A DNA stretch of 64,000 nt from Paludibacter sp. (GTDB lineage Bacteria; Bacteroidota; Bacteroidia; Bacteroidales; Paludibacteraceae): positions 248,001 to 312,000 of the forward strand of contig JANJVQ010000036.1 of NCBI GenBank assembly GCA_024710005.1. The letters are read 5' to 3'. The notes beneath the pieces are model-generated. The model made no database searches. It saw nothing but the letters and a program-made list of their open reading frames with translations, and was not told the origin of the DNA. Shown in pieces: positions 1 to 10,800 of this stretch. A program made the position numbers and the translations under genes. Position 1 is the first letter of the stretch; each line of letters begins with the position of its first letter.

Positions 1-2
1 GT

Positions 3-392
3 TACGAAGGATTGATTCACGAAGGGGTGAACCTGAATCCGGATGGGACATATACGAAAAACACAAAGATAACGACTGATATTGTGGACTATTACAATAC
101 CGTTGTCTGGAATAGAAATAATGTGGAACAAAACACATTCAGCACCAGTTTTCTGAAAATGAAAGAATGCCGGTTGGATTACAAATTGCCTGCGACTACC
201 CTCAAAAAAATCGGATTTATTCAAAGTGCTTTCGTTGGAGTCTATGCAACCAACCTGTTTATGTTGACTGACTGGCCCCAATATGACCCCGAAGTGGCAG
301 CTTTTGGTGGCGGTTCTTTGAATAGGGGGGTGGAAACCGGTGGTTATCCGATGACACGTACCTATGGGTTTAATCTGAAAGTATCATTCTAA
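3..392 (+). CDS. SusC/RagA-family TonB-dependent receptor, C-terminal fragment
   Basis: This is the 3' end of a gene that begins before the window; the frame is open from base 3 with no stop. About 129 residues remain. They have the character of the last barrel strands of a SusC-type receptor: a run like FLKMKECRLDYKLP, then TNLFMLTDWPQYDPEV, and a final strand ending NLKVSF with a terminal Phe, as expected for outer-membrane beta-barrels. SusC proteins import oligomers across the outer membrane with TonB energy, capped by a SusD lipoprotein. The SusD gene follows within 15 bases, so the two are surely co-transcribed. The TTG at base 12 is internal and not a start. Confidence 0.9.
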   Translation, partial: YEGLIHEGVNLNPDGTYTKNTKITTDIVDYYNTVVWNRNNVEQNTFSTSFLKMKECRLDYKLPATTLKKIGFIQSAFVGVYATNLFMLTDWPQYDPEVAAFGGGSLNRGVETGGYPMTRTYGFNLKVSF

Positions 393-404
393 AAATTGAA
401 ACAA

Positions 405-1970
405 ATGAAATATCTAATTCATATTTTTCTGACACTGATTGTCGCATTTCAATTTTCATGCAGTTCAGGATTCGAAGAACTCAACGACAATCCGAATGTT
501 CCCAAATATTGGGATATTTCTCCGGTTAACCTCCTGGAGGAAACAATATTCTCAGGTGCCGACGGCATGCGCTACCGTACCTGGCTTTTTACGGGCGAAC
601 TGATACAGTACACGGTGTCTGGAACCTCAAACAATGCTTATCACAGGTATGTGATAGGTAATTCGGTGATGGCAAGTACCTGGAACAGTTTGCTGGTATG
701 GGCTGCCAATGCAGATCACATGAGACAACTGGCACGGCTGGAAGGAAAGAAGGATGTTAATACCGAAGCTATTGCGCTTACTTTGAGGACTCTGTATCTG
801 TCAAATGCAACGGACATTTTTGGTGATATTCCTTGCAGTGAAGCTTTCCGCAGTCTTCCCTACTACGATGAAGACAATAACTATGTGGAAGAAACAACCC
901 TTTTTCCGGTATTTGATAAACAGGAGGATGTCTATAAACAACTTTTTGCAACCCTTGAAAAAGCAAATAATTTATTCGATGTAAATCAATCCATTAAAAC
1001 ACCATCGAAAGATCTGATTTATGGTGGAAATATCGCTAAATGGAAGAAATTTAACAACTCGCTTTATCTGAGGTTGTTGATGAGATTAAGTAACCGTAGT
1101 AACCTGAAAATGACTGTTTCAGGTGACGGAACGCAGGAACTGACTGTGTTCGAAAAAATCAATGAAATTTTGAATGATCCGATTAAATATCCTATTTTTA
1201 CCAGTAATGCGGATAACGCAACAATTTTTTATTCGGGTATTACACCTTTTATCAATAGTTTTGGTGACCAGACTGATGGAGCATTTAACGGAAGAAATGC
1301 CGCTGAACAAATTGTAAGTATGATGGATGAGCAGAATGACCCGCGTATTTCCACTTACTTTGTTCAACGTGGTGGAGCCTGGAAAGGCGTTGCCAGTGGC
1401 GCAGGTTCTCAGGATACTGATTCGGACAATTCAGCACGACTGAACAAAAGTGTGTTGGGAGGATATACTTCACCCTATTCTTTGATGAAATATGATGAAG
1501 TGTTGTTTATTCTTTGTGAGGCAGCTAAACTCGGAGCTATTCCGGGTGGCGATGATGCGGCTTCTGCCTACTATCGCACTGCAATCACAGAATCCATAAA
1601 ATACTGGGTGAGTGTAGATCCGAATAAAGCGGGGATTACCGATGAAGCCATTACCAATTTTATTGATAATTATGCTCCCTACGACGGAAGACTGGAAAAT
1701 ATCCTGAACCAAAAATACATCGCTATGTTCTGGGTGGGTTACGAAGCCTGGCATGATTACCGTCGTACCGGTTTCCCGAAACTTAATATCGGGGTAGGAA
1801 CCTTTAACGATCACATTTTGCCTATGCGTTTCGAATATCCAATCAATACAGCTAAGACAAATCCTGCAAACTATCAGGTTGCAGTGGATAGGCTGAAGGC
1901 TGATTATGGAGGTGGAGATGATATGAGAACACCGGTTTGGTGGAGCAGGGCAGCAGCAGCAATTAAATAA
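405..1970 (+). CDS. SusD/RagB-type outer-membrane lipoprotein (SusD_2-like)
   Basis: Surface lipoprotein partner of the preceding SusC gene, expected to bind the substrate and close over the barrel. It has a short signal peptide and lipobox ending in FSC at about residue 19. The C-terminal third contains a WVGYEAWHDYRRTGFP segment, typical of the SusD-like/SusD_2 branch, and the length (about 521 residues) is normal. I chose the ATG at 405; a TTG nine bases upstream only adds MKQ to an already complete signal peptide. The ligand cannot be read from sequence. The neighbours, BACON lipoproteins and metallophosphoesterases, suggest a phosphorylated or phosphodiester substrate. Confidence 0.92.
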   Translation: MKYLIHIFLTLIVAFQFSCSSGFEELNDNPNVPKYWDISPVNLLEETIFSGADGMRYRTWLFTGELIQYTVSGTSNNAYHRYVIGNSVMASTWNSLLVWAANADHMRQLARLEGKKDVNTEAIALTLRTLYLSNATDIFGDIPCSEAFRSLPYYDEDNNYVEETTLFPVFDKQEDVYKQLFATLEKANNLFDVNQSIKTPSKDLIYGGNIAKWKKFNNSLYLRLLMRLSNRSNLKMTVSGDGTQELTVFEKINEILNDPIKYPIFTSNADNATIFYSGITPFINSFGDQTDGAFNGRNAAEQIVSMMDEQNDPRISTYFVQRGGAWKGVASGAGSQDTDSDNSARLNKSVLGGYTSPYSLMKYDEVLFILCEAAKLGAIPGGDDAASAYYRTAITESIKYWVSVDPNKAGITDEAITNFIDNYAPYDGRLENILNQKYIAMFWVGYEAWHDYRRTGFPKLNIGVGTFNDHILPMRFEYPINTAKTNPANYQVAVDRLKADYGGGDDMRTPVWWSRAAAAIK

Positions 1971-2018
1971 ATCAATTATCCGGAATACTACATCTGACAT
2001 CAATTTATAATTTTACAG

Positions 2019-4151
2019 ATGAAAAATAAAATGAAAATAAATCATATTATGCAAAGAACACGAAACAGGAAAAGTGTTTTCCTTTTATTTGCAACAATCA
2101 TAGCGTGCGCATTGGTTTCTTCGTGCGATGAAGATAAACCGGATGATATCGGTGGTACTGATGTGGCCTTTGGAATAACCTATAAGAATTCGAATGGCAT
2201 TGAAATGGATTCATTGTTGCCAACCGATTATGTTTGCAGTTTTCCTCAACAGGGAGGCAGCCGGTATTTCTATGTGGAATCAAATGTGGGAAAATGGAAA
2301 TTGTCGCCGGGAGAAGGACATGAAGCCTGGGTTGAGATTTGGCCGGCAGAAGGCAAAGGTGATGGCAGGTTTGGCATCAAGGCAACTCCGAATACATCAG
2401 CTTATCCGAGAGATTACGCAATTAGCCTGTTGAATAGTGCCGGACAAGTGATGGGTAGCATACCCGTTTATCAGGATCCTGCGCCACCGAGTCTTGCAAT
2501 AAATTATTCAACAACCCCTAAATTTGTATCTTCACTGGGTGAAACATTTGTTGTTAAGGTAACTGCCAACATTGCATGGCAGGCTGCTACAAACGATAGC
2601 TGGATTACAATTGGCGAGGTGACTGATTCGACACAACAAATTATTATTGGTCAGAATCCTGCCGTACAACGCGAAGGTTCCATAACTTTCTCGATGATTG
2701 GAGTGGAGCAGTCGGTAACCATGTATATCAAACAGCTGGATTTGGCCAACGACTTCAGTAATGCAACCAAGGTAACTGTTGCCGACTTGTTGTCGCGTGT
2801 CGGGCCTTCGGGTGTTGGGACAATTGACGATAACCTGTACATCGAAGGGTATGTAATCAGCGATCGCAGTAAAAAGGCACTCGCCAGTACACAAATGGTG
2901 GTTCAGGATGAAAGTAACAAAGGCGTATGGATTGAGTTTACAAACGCTGATGACAACACCTTCAATCTGAACGAAAAGGTGAAGGTTCACATGTATGGAG
3001 CTTCATTTATTCTCGATGCTTCGTCGAAAGCCAGCAAAGTTGAATCCTTCTCGCCGTCGTTTGTACACGATGCTACCCCAACGTCAGGTGTAACTCCTAT
3101 TGAAATTACTGAACTCGTGAACCTGGCTCAATATGAAAATGCGCTGGTTACGCTCAAAGACGTAGAGTTCCCGTTGCCTTATGGTACCTATGTGAACATC
3201 ACAGAGACGTATTATAATAAGAAACCTGCTAACTGGACTGCTACAGCTGAACCATTTGCCGATGATACCGATAATTACGGACATCTGGTAAGGGATAAGA
3301 AAGGAAATACAATTAAGATGTACACTTCTCCTTCTTTCCTTGACAGGTTTAAAATAGTAATGCCTTGGGGCTCAGGCTCACTTACTGGTATTGTTATGAA
3401 ACGGGTGAAAAATAACGTAACCAGTTATTTTATCAGAATCCGGAACAATGAAGACAACAAGGTTTCAGCAGATAAGAATACGGCGCTTTCCAGAGACATC
3501 ATGCAGATGGGGCCGTGGCCAAATAATACTGTCGCATTAAGTTCTATTACGGCATATATTGGAACGGGAACACTCAAATATACTGGTAGAGTAAATCAGA
3601 ATGTGCTAACCTCCAGCAGTGCCGAAGCGTTTTATTATGTTGCTTCACAGGCCAGAATGGAGCCGTGTGATCTGAATGAGGATGGAACACCCACGATTGC
3701 GTACAATAATAATTTATCGTATTATGGTATCAATACACAGTATTGGTGGGGTAATCCTTCCTCCAGTATTTCAGGAGGTAGTTCAGGCGAAGCCTGGGTA
3801 ATTACCACCAGCACCTTGAATGCAACCGGACCGGGCGCTTTGTACCTGCAGTTCTCATCATCGAGCAGTACTTCTGGTCCTGCCCACTTTACGATTGAAT
3901 GGGCAGAAGCCGAGAATACTCCGTTCAATCAGTGGAATCATGTAGCCAACTATACGGTTTGTGATATTAATAACAGTCAGCAACTGATGCAATATGTATT
4001 CAAACTGCCGGATGCTGTGAAAGGTAAATCGAATCTTGTGATTCGACTGAGAGTTAACAGTCAGGAACGCGCGACACTCAACGGAAGTAATATTGGGACA
4101 TCCGGAACTAATCGTCTGGGCTTCATAAGAATTACCCAGCTGAAAAACTAA
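2019..4151 (+). CDS. BACON/DUF5689-domain surface lipoprotein
   Basis: A 710-residue lipoprotein with a long N-region and lipobox ALVSSC near residue 36; internal ATGs at 2031 and 2049 would give more usual signal peptides, so the start is uncertain. Two BACON-like Ig-fold modules occupy roughly residues 50-245, marked by W-x-I patterns and small-polar strands. A DUF5689-like module follows (about 255-480), recognised by YIEGYVISD, IEITELVNLAQYENALVTL and a late RIRNNEDN. The C-terminal 200 residues look like an all-beta jelly-roll module. Such proteins are surface glycan- or ligand-binding partners of SusCD systems. It sits between susD and a metallophosphoesterase with short gaps, implying one operon. 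No catalytic motif was seen. Confidence 0.8.
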   Translation: MKNKMKINHIMQRTRNRKSVFLLFATIIACALVSSCDEDKPDDIGGTDVAFGITYKNSNGIEMDSLLPTDYVCSFPQQGGSRYFYVESNVGKWKLSPGEGHEAWVEIWPAEGKGDGRFGIKATPNTSAYPRDYAISLLNSAGQVMGSIPVYQDPAPPSLAINYSTTPKFVSSLGETFVVKVTANIAWQAATNDSWITIGEVTDSTQQIIIGQNPAVQREGSITFSMIGVEQSVTMYIKQLDLANDFSNATKVTVADLLSRVGPSGVGTIDDNLYIEGYVISDRSKKALASTQMVVQDESNKGVWIEFTNADDNTFNLNEKVKVHMYGASFILDASSKASKVESFSPSFVHDATPTSGVTPIEITELVNLAQYENALVTLKDVEFPLPYGTYVNITETYYNKKPANWTATAEPFADDTDNYGHLVRDKKGNTIKMYTSPSFLDRFKIVMPWGSGSLTGIVMKRVKNNVTSYFIRIRNNEDNKVSADKNTALSRDIMQMGPWPNNTVALSSITAYIGTGTLKYTGRVNQNVLTSSSAEAFYYVASQARMEPCDLNEDGTPTIAYNNNLSYYGINTQYWWGNPSSSISGGSSGEAWVITTSTLNATGPGALYLQFSSSSSTSGPAHFTIEWAEAENTPFNQWNHVANYTVCDINNSQQLMQYVFKLPDAVKGKSNLVIRLRVNSQERATLNGSNIGTSGTNRLGFIRITQLKN

Positions 4152-4167
4152 TATTTAAATTTTTAAC

Positions 4168-6135
4168 ATGTATATTTCGCCAAATAGTCTTGTAAAATTG
4201 TTGTTAGTCATTCTTTTCACATCCATCCTGCATGGGTGTGAAAAGATTGAACCGGATCCTGACGACCCGAATAACCCCGGGCAAACAGTCTTAATTAAGG
4301 ATGTGATTATACCTTCACAGATGAGTCTGGTGAAAGGGAATTCACAGGCCATCAGTGGGAAAGGCTTTGCTGCCGGGGATGAAATAATTTTTAAAGCCGG
4401 AGATGATGAGGTTGTTGTGAACATAGTTACCTTCACGAATACCTATGCAACTTTTATTGTTCCGGAAACATTGAATAACGGGCAATATAGCATTCTTGTC
4501 CAGCGGGATACGAAACGTCAGGAGTTGGGAACAACAACCATTACGATTATCCTGAATTTTAATGTTCCCGACAAACAAGGCGCTACTATTAAAGGTGCTG
4601 TGTATTGCGGGACAAATCCGGTGCAGGGAGTTAGGGTATCGGATGGGATTACAACGACCATAACGGATGAAAATGGTTTCTACTGGCTTAATTCTGATAA
4701 ATTGCACGGCTATGTTTTTGTCTGTACGCCTTCGGGATATCAGCCCAAAACAACCAACAATGCAGTTCCCGGTTTCTGGTCGACGCTTACTGCTGTACCA
4801 ACAACTGCCGAACAACATAATTTCGAATTGATTGAAGTGCAGCAGGATAATTATGTGCTTATGATTGCAACCGACATGCATCTGGCAAACAGAGGGCCAA
4901 CATCCAACAATGATATGGGGCAGTTTAACAATGGTTTTATGGTTGAAGCCAGGCAGTTTGTTGAAAGTCAGACAGACAAGCCGGTGTATACTATTGTATT
5001 GGGGGACATGAGCTGGGATGGATACTGGTACAGCAGAAATTATGATATTTCAAATTATGTGACCACGGTTTCATCGTTTCCTGCACCCATGTACCACGTC
5101 ATGGGAAATCATGACAATGATCCGTATTATGCCAATGATTTTGATGCTGAAAAGAAATACAAAAAAGCACTTGGTCCTACCTATTATTCAATGGATATTG
5201 GTGATGTGCACTATATCTTTCTGGATAATACGATTTTCATCAACACGGGTGGCTTATTGGGAACCGTTGGGGAGAGAAATTATGAAAAGTACTTAACCAA
5301 TACACAGCTAAACTGGTTAAAAGATGATTTAGCAGCTGTGAAGGACAAGAATAAACCGGTAATCGTATCTTTCCATTGCCCAAGTACCAGTAACTATAAT
5401 TCGACCTTTACAACGCAGCTTACGTTTAACCCGTCCTACAAGGCAACTGAGTTTCACCGCTGTTTCGATGGATTCAGCAATGTACATTTCCTGAATGGTC
5501 ATACCCATAATAATGGATACACAACTATTGGTACGAATATACAGGAACACAACATCGCTGCAACATCCGAAACCTGGTGGTGGAGTGGTAAAACCAGCGG
5601 ACTGAATGTTTGTATTGATGGCTCTCCAAGCGGATACGCTGTGTTCGAGGTGAACAGTCAGGATATCAAATGGTATTATAAAGGAATCGGTCTGAGCAAA
5701 TCAAAACAGTTTCGCACTTACGACATGAATAGTGTAAAAGCATTTTTTAGTCGTAGTGATGTGCTTCCGGTCATGGAAAAATTAAGCGGAAACCGGAAAG
5801 ACGATTATGCCTCGTTGGTTAATAATTCTGTATTGATTAATATCTGGAATTATGATCCCGAATGGTCAATCGATGTGAAAGAAAACGGGACTAAACTATC
5901 AACGAAGCGGGTTTTCTTAAAAGATCCACTGCATACATTAGCGTACGATTATCCGCGTATGCGGGATAATGGTTCTGTTACAGATGGTTTTACCACCGGT
6001 AATAATCCACACATGTTTCAGGTTATTGCCGGGAGTTCAACATCAACGCTGGAGATTACGGTAACTGACAGGTTTGGTAATAACTATACCGAGACAATGA
6101 CAAGACCCAAACAATTTGTAGTTTCAATGGAATAA
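4168..6135 (+). CDS. Calcineurin-like metallophosphoesterase lipoprotein with TIG-like domain
   Basis: A 655-residue lipoprotein (lipobox SILHGC) predicted to hydrolyse phosphate mono- or diesters at the surface or in the periplasm. Order of domains: an IPT/TIG-like Ig fold (about 45-130), a carboxypeptidase-regulatory-like N-domain typical of Bacteroidota metallophosphoesterases (about 140-225), the metal-dependent catalytic domain, and a beta-rich C-terminal domain (about 500-655). The metal-binding motifs are intact: ATDMH with Asp236, LGDMSWDG, GNHDND, SFHCPS and NGHTHNNG. The TIG-like domain distinguishes it from the two other phosphoesterases downstream. It lies 16 bases after the BACON/DUF5689 gene, in the same operon. 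Substrate is not evident. Confidence 0.9.
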   Translation: MYISPNSLVKLLLVILFTSILHGCEKIEPDPDDPNNPGQTVLIKDVIIPSQMSLVKGNSQAISGKGFAAGDEIIFKAGDDEVVVNIVTFTNTYATFIVPETLNNGQYSILVQRDTKRQELGTTTITIILNFNVPDKQGATIKGAVYCGTNPVQGVRVSDGITTTITDENGFYWLNSDKLHGYVFVCTPSGYQPKTTNNAVPGFWSTLTAVPTTAEQHNFELIEVQQDNYVLMIATDMHLANRGPTSNNDMGQFNNGFMVEARQFVESQTDKPVYTIVLGDMSWDGYWYSRNYDISNYVTTVSSFPAPMYHVMGNHDNDPYYANDFDAEKKYKKALGPTYYSMDIGDVHYIFLDNTIFINTGGLLGTVGERNYEKYLTNTQLNWLKDDLAAVKDKNKPVIVSFHCPSTSNYNSTFTTQLTFNPSYKATEFHRCFDGFSNVHFLNGHTHNNGYTTIGTNIQEHNIAATSETWWWSGKTSGLNVCIDGSPSGYAVFEVNSQDIKWYYKGIGLSKSKQFRTYDMNSVKAFFSRSDVLPVMEKLSGNRKDDYASLVNNSVLINIWNYDPEWSIDVKENGTKLSTKRVFLKDPLHTLAYDYPRMRDNGSVTDGFTTGNNPHMFQVIAGSSTSTLEITVTDRFGNNYTETMTRPKQFVVSME

Positions 6136-6162
6136 AAATTAAACTTCTAATCTGATAAAAAA

Positions 6163-7686
6163 ATGAAAAGGACATTATTTAAACGGACTACTTTCATCAT
6201 GCTGATGGCTGCATTGGGATTTTTTGCAGTTTCCTGTGTGGAAGATGAAGTGGTATTACAGCCTCAGGTAAATCTGAGCACCTCAACGCTTACGCTTAGC
6301 AGACTTGGAATGAACGAAGAAGGTAATACGGCCACAGTGGATGTTGTTTCCAATATTTACTGGACACTCAAAATTGAGCAGGAAGAAGAATGGTTGTCGG
6401 TTTCGCCTGTGGGTGGAACCGGTGAGACCACACTTTCGTTTGCAGCGCCTTTAAATGATGGAGAAACGCGCACTGCGAAAGTTATTCTGGAAACTTTCGA
6501 TGGCATGAAGAAAGAAATACAGGTAACACAGAACGACAAAGATGAGGTTATTTATTACCTGTTCGAAGATATGGGAAAAGAAGCTGTTCAACAGGTCGAT
6601 GTAAATTTCTTCGATGGGTGGACTAAAGTCGGTATTGGTAGTTTGCTTACAAAATATTCAGGAGCAAATGCAGCCTTGGTTGATAATCAGAATCCATCTG
6701 AAGGATACGCAAATGCCTCCGGGGGGAATAATATTCTGTTTTCAACATTGGAATCAGCTTACAGCTGGGGACCGGTTGGCACCAGAGATGATGAGTACTT
6801 CAACCTGAGTTTTGGTATTTATGCACCTGAAACTTTCAATGCCAATGACCTGAAACTGTATATCAGCAAAGACGGAGAAAGCTGGGTGCCGTTGAAATAT
6901 ACCAGAAGCGGCAATCAGTCAGGATGGGCTAAAGCAGAAAGCAAATATAAGGTTGCTGACCTTTCCTTTGTTTACTACAAAGTGGTTGCAAATAAAATTA
7001 ATTACCGGATTGACGATATTATTTTACTGGAGGATGCCGGGAAAACCGGAGAGGAAGTTATTTTCCAGACGGTTGTGGATGATGGAACTCCTGTTGGGTT
7101 TGAGTATTACAGCGAAGATTTCTCGTGGATAACCGTTGAGACTTTTGGTGGAACTCCGGCGAACTTCCCGACAAATGAGCTGGGTTTCACTAACTCCAAT
7201 ATTACACCTGAGCAAAGGGATACTATTAATAAATACAACTGGAGCCAGGAGCTGGGATCAACTTATTTACGTCTCGGTTTAATGAAAATCGGGAAAACCC
7301 GTGTTGGTAGTGATCTGATTTCACCTCCATTCTCTTCAATTGCTCTGTATAAATCGATAAATGTACAAATTACTTTTGATGTGGCAATGTATGCTTCAGC
7401 GGGAGGCACACCGGATTTGGACGGTATCGTGCTGGAAGTCAGAAATGGTGGGACGATAAATAGTCAAGCTCTGACCAGTTATTTCATGAATGTGGGATTG
7501 TGGATCAATGCTGGTCAGGAACTTACAGAACCTTATAAAACGGTGACAGCCACCATTTATGGAGCAACATCGCGTACACAGTTCAGAATTCGCTCAGGTA
7601 TTGAAAACTCGGAGCAAACCAGATTGAACAAATCGAACAGGTTCTTCTTTGATAACTTCAAGGTTACCAAAGCGCCAAACGAATAA
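6163..7686 (+). CDS. BACON-domain lipoprotein, probable ligand-binding protein
   Basis: A 507-residue lipoprotein with signal peptide and lipobox FFAVSC near residue 25. Residues about 35-125 form a BACON domain (VVSNIYWTLKIEQEEEWLSVSP and a closing EIQVTQND). Two jelly-roll or choice-of-anchor-like modules follow (about 130-290 and 300-507); both close with a strand of the type RIDDIILLED or FFFDNFKVTKA, the usual ending of this fold. There is no sorting domain and no catalytic signature, so a binding or display role is inferred. It is the last gene of the first SusCD operon before a hairpin-bearing gap and is only 27 bases from the phosphoesterase gene. Confidence 0.75.
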   Translation: MKRTLFKRTTFIMLMAALGFFAVSCVEDEVVLQPQVNLSTSTLTLSRLGMNEEGNTATVDVVSNIYWTLKIEQEEEWLSVSPVGGTGETTLSFAAPLNDGETRTAKVILETFDGMKKEIQVTQNDKDEVIYYLFEDMGKEAVQQVDVNFFDGWTKVGIGSLLTKYSGANAALVDNQNPSEGYANASGGNNILFSTLESAYSWGPVGTRDDEYFNLSFGIYAPETFNANDLKLYISKDGESWVPLKYTRSGNQSGWAKAESKYKVADLSFVYYKVVANKINYRIDDIILLEDAGKTGEEVIFQTVVDDGTPVGFEYYSEDFSWITVETFGGTPANFPTNELGFTNSNITPEQRDTINKYNWSQELGSTYLRLGLMKIGKTRVGSDLISPPFSSIALYKSINVQITFDVAMYASAGGTPDLDGIVLEVRNGGTINSQALTSYFMNVGLWINAGQELTEPYKTVTATIYGATSRTQFRIRSGIENSEQTRLNKSNRFFFDNFKVTKAPNE

Positions 7687-7712
7687 CATGTCAGGAAAAC
7701 AAGTGTTGGATA

Positions 7713-7785
7713 AACAGGGTTGCAGGAGGTAAATTCCTGCGACTCTGTTAAAGAATTAAGAATTAAAAATTAAAAATTAAGAATT
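7713..7785 (+). repeat. Long RNA hairpin followed by AT-rich heptamer repeat
   Basis: A stem of 15 base pairs (7713-7727 with 7735-7749, two G-U pairs, loop AAATT-rich) lies downstream of the BACON gene. It is followed by about 4.5 copies of the heptamer AATTAAR at 7754-7785. There is no T-run on the plus strand after the stem, so it is not a canonical intrinsic terminator. It may stabilise the 3' end of the upstream transcript or separate two parts of the operon. Confidence 0.6.
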
Positions 7786-7814
7786 TCTATAACCATATTT
7801 CATATTCTTTCAGG

Positions 7815-10800
7815 ATGAATTTAAAAAAGTATGTGGGTGTTTTATTGTTAGTTGGCGGACTGTATGTATCAGGTTTGTCAGCTCAGGTTCCTACTGCTTC
7901 ATTCGTTATTACGGGAAGAGTTTCCAATCCTGAAAATGCCGGTATTGCCAATGTGGTGGTCAGCGATGGCTATCATGTTACCACAACAGACACCGATGGT
8001 CATTATTCCTTAAACAGTAATAATCTGGCTAAGCATGTCTTTATTTCAATTCCATCAGATTATAAAGTCCCCCACGAGGGCAATATCCCCCGTTTTTATA
8101 AAGCAATCAAAGGTACCACCAGCAATATTACGGTCAATTTTACACTCACGAAACAGGAAGTCGACCAATATCTTGTGCTCACTGTCATGGCCGATCCGCA
8201 GGCACAAATTGCTGTCGACATGAAACGCTTCACTGCCGAGGCTACACCTCATATTGAATGGCTTAAGAATACATATTCACAAGATGTTACATTCATCGGG
8301 ATGACTGCCGGTGATTTGCTTTGGGATGCACCTGCCATGTATCCCGATTATGTGAAAGCATTTCAGAAATTATCCTTTCCATTTTATCAGGTCATCGGAA
8401 ATCACGACCACGATGAGAAAACCACTGGCAATGATTACGTGGCTTCCCATACTTATGAATCCTATTTCGGACCAACCTATTATTCATTCAATCGTGGAGA
8501 TTGTCACTTTGTTGCGTTGGATAATATCATTTACAATACCCGGTCGGATTACAAAGAAGAAATCACACAGCAACAACTGGACTGGTTGCAACAGGATTTG
8601 AGCTATGTTGATAAAAACAAACTCATTATTGTTGTCATGCATGTTCCGGCATACCGAAGAGGTGGAAGTGTTGGTGTGACTAATCTCAGTAAATTGATCA
8701 ACATCCTGAATGGTTATAAGGTTGTGTTTATCTCAGGGCATACCCACAGGATGAATAAAACTCTGATAAACAGCGATATGGTTGAATATACCTTGAGCCC
8801 AACCATGGGTAATTCCTGGGCAGGTGATATTAATGTAGATGGCTGTCCCAATGGTTATGGTGTTTTCGAAATCAGCGGCAACAAACTGGTGAATCATTAT
8901 TACATGTCGACCAACCGTTCCCGGGATTATCAGATGCGTGTCTATCCTGTTGGTTCTGTGAATGCTTTTAGCAATAGTGTTGTTGCCAATGTCTGGAATT
9001 ATGTTCCGGGTTGGAAGGTAGAAGTCTTTGAGAATGGAGTATTCAAAGGTAGCATGAATAAAACAACCGGTTATGATCCTGTTGCTTATGATTATTATAT
9101 CGGCTCGTCAAAACCAACCAGAAAACCAAGTTTGGAACCTGCTACCACGCCAACACTTTTTTATTATACCCCTCTTGATTCTTCAGCAGAGATAAAGGTG
9201 CTTGTTACCGATGATTTTGGAAATATTTTTACAGAATTCCTGAATAAAATGCCGGATAAGAACTACAACCGACAGGTTTTCTTTACTGAAAGTATGGGCG
9301 AGGGTTCTACAACAAGTCCATATCCATCTGTTTTAGAATGGACTGGCTGGCACAATTCAAATATCACGATTAGTACAGGCGACTGTCCAAATCAACCAGA
9401 TGTGAGATCAACGGTTGTAAGTGCAACAGCGACATCTACTTATCCCGAATGCTCAGGGAGCAACAATGTTTATTTCAAAGCTGAAGAACCGGGCACAGAA
9501 AGAGGTTTTGCCATCAATGGTATTGATGCGTCGGCTTTCAAAAACATTCAATTATCCTTTGGATACAGTAAAACCAGTTCGGATGTAAGGAGCGATTTGG
9601 ATGTCTATTATTGGAACGGAACATCCTGGGTTCAAATCTTTTTCTTGTTCAATGAGATATTCCAACCATCCGGATGGTATCGTAGTCCCATTCTGAGTTT
9701 GCCCGAAGATGCCGCCATTAATGCGTTGGGGTTACGTTTTGTAAAACCAGCCAGCTCAACCAACAGCATTCGCATCGACGATGTATGGCTAACGGGTGAG
9801 CCGAAAATATCAGCCAGTCCGGTTGTCAACGACGCCTCTGAAGTTACTGCAACCGGTTTTACTGTTTCATGGGATGAATATCCCAATGCTACCCAATATT
9901 TATTGGATGTTTCTGAGCGTGAAAATTTTGCAGTTGCAGATTCAACCGTACTTGCAGCCTGGACATTCCCCGAAATATATGCAGCGGGAACTGTTGCCGG
10001 GCCCAATATCTTTACTGCTAATAATAAAGATAAGTTTATAAGTTGTTCAGCAACCGGAAATGATTCAAATGCAATTCCATATGGTGCAGGAGATGGATCA
10101 GAAACCAATCCTTATGCGATTTCTTCAACCGGTTGGGAAAATGGTGTTTATAAAAAACATTTTAAAATAGATGTGAATACCATCGGTTTTTCGGGATTAT
10201 CCTTGTCTTCCTGGCAATATTCTTCTGCTAATGGTCCTAAGAATATGAAAGTTCAGTATCGCTTAAACAACACGAGTGCCTGGATTGATGTTCCCCAAAG
10301 TGATTTGGTTATGCCAAGCGCCGCTTATGGTCCAACCAGTCTGTTGACTGACCTGGCTTTGCCAACAGCTTGCGATAATCAGGAAAATGTTTCAATAAGA
10401 TGGACTATGACTTCCTCATTGCGTACATCAGGCCTGTCTTCGTATATCGTAACCGGCGGAGGAACAAGTCGCATCAGCAATATCTATATAAAAGGAAAGG
10501 CAGTTGATGTTGTTTCCGGATATCAAAGCGTAGCGGTTGCAGGTACGTCGCATAGAGTAGCCGGGCTGGAAGACAACAAAACTTACTATTACAGGCTTCG
10601 GGCTACAGATGGAACCTATGTGTCGAATACTTCCGAAGTGAAACAGGTAACCACTTCCGCGACCAGTGTAAAATCTATTTTGAATGATCAGAATGTGCAG
10701 ATTTATTACAACTCTTTAACTGATTGTTTTGAAGTGAAGACTGATGTATGCAGTAACGATATTACTGTTAAGGTTTCGGATATGAGTGGACGCAGGTTGG

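Noticed and set aside
1470-2003. Open frame of 177 codons on the minus strand.
   Set aside because: Antisense to the SusD gene end, with a Cys- and Ile-rich non-protein-like composition.
9632-10108. Open frame of 158 codons on the minus strand.
   Set aside because: Antisense to the long metallophosphoesterase; no signal peptide or domain, and the plus-strand frame is continuous.
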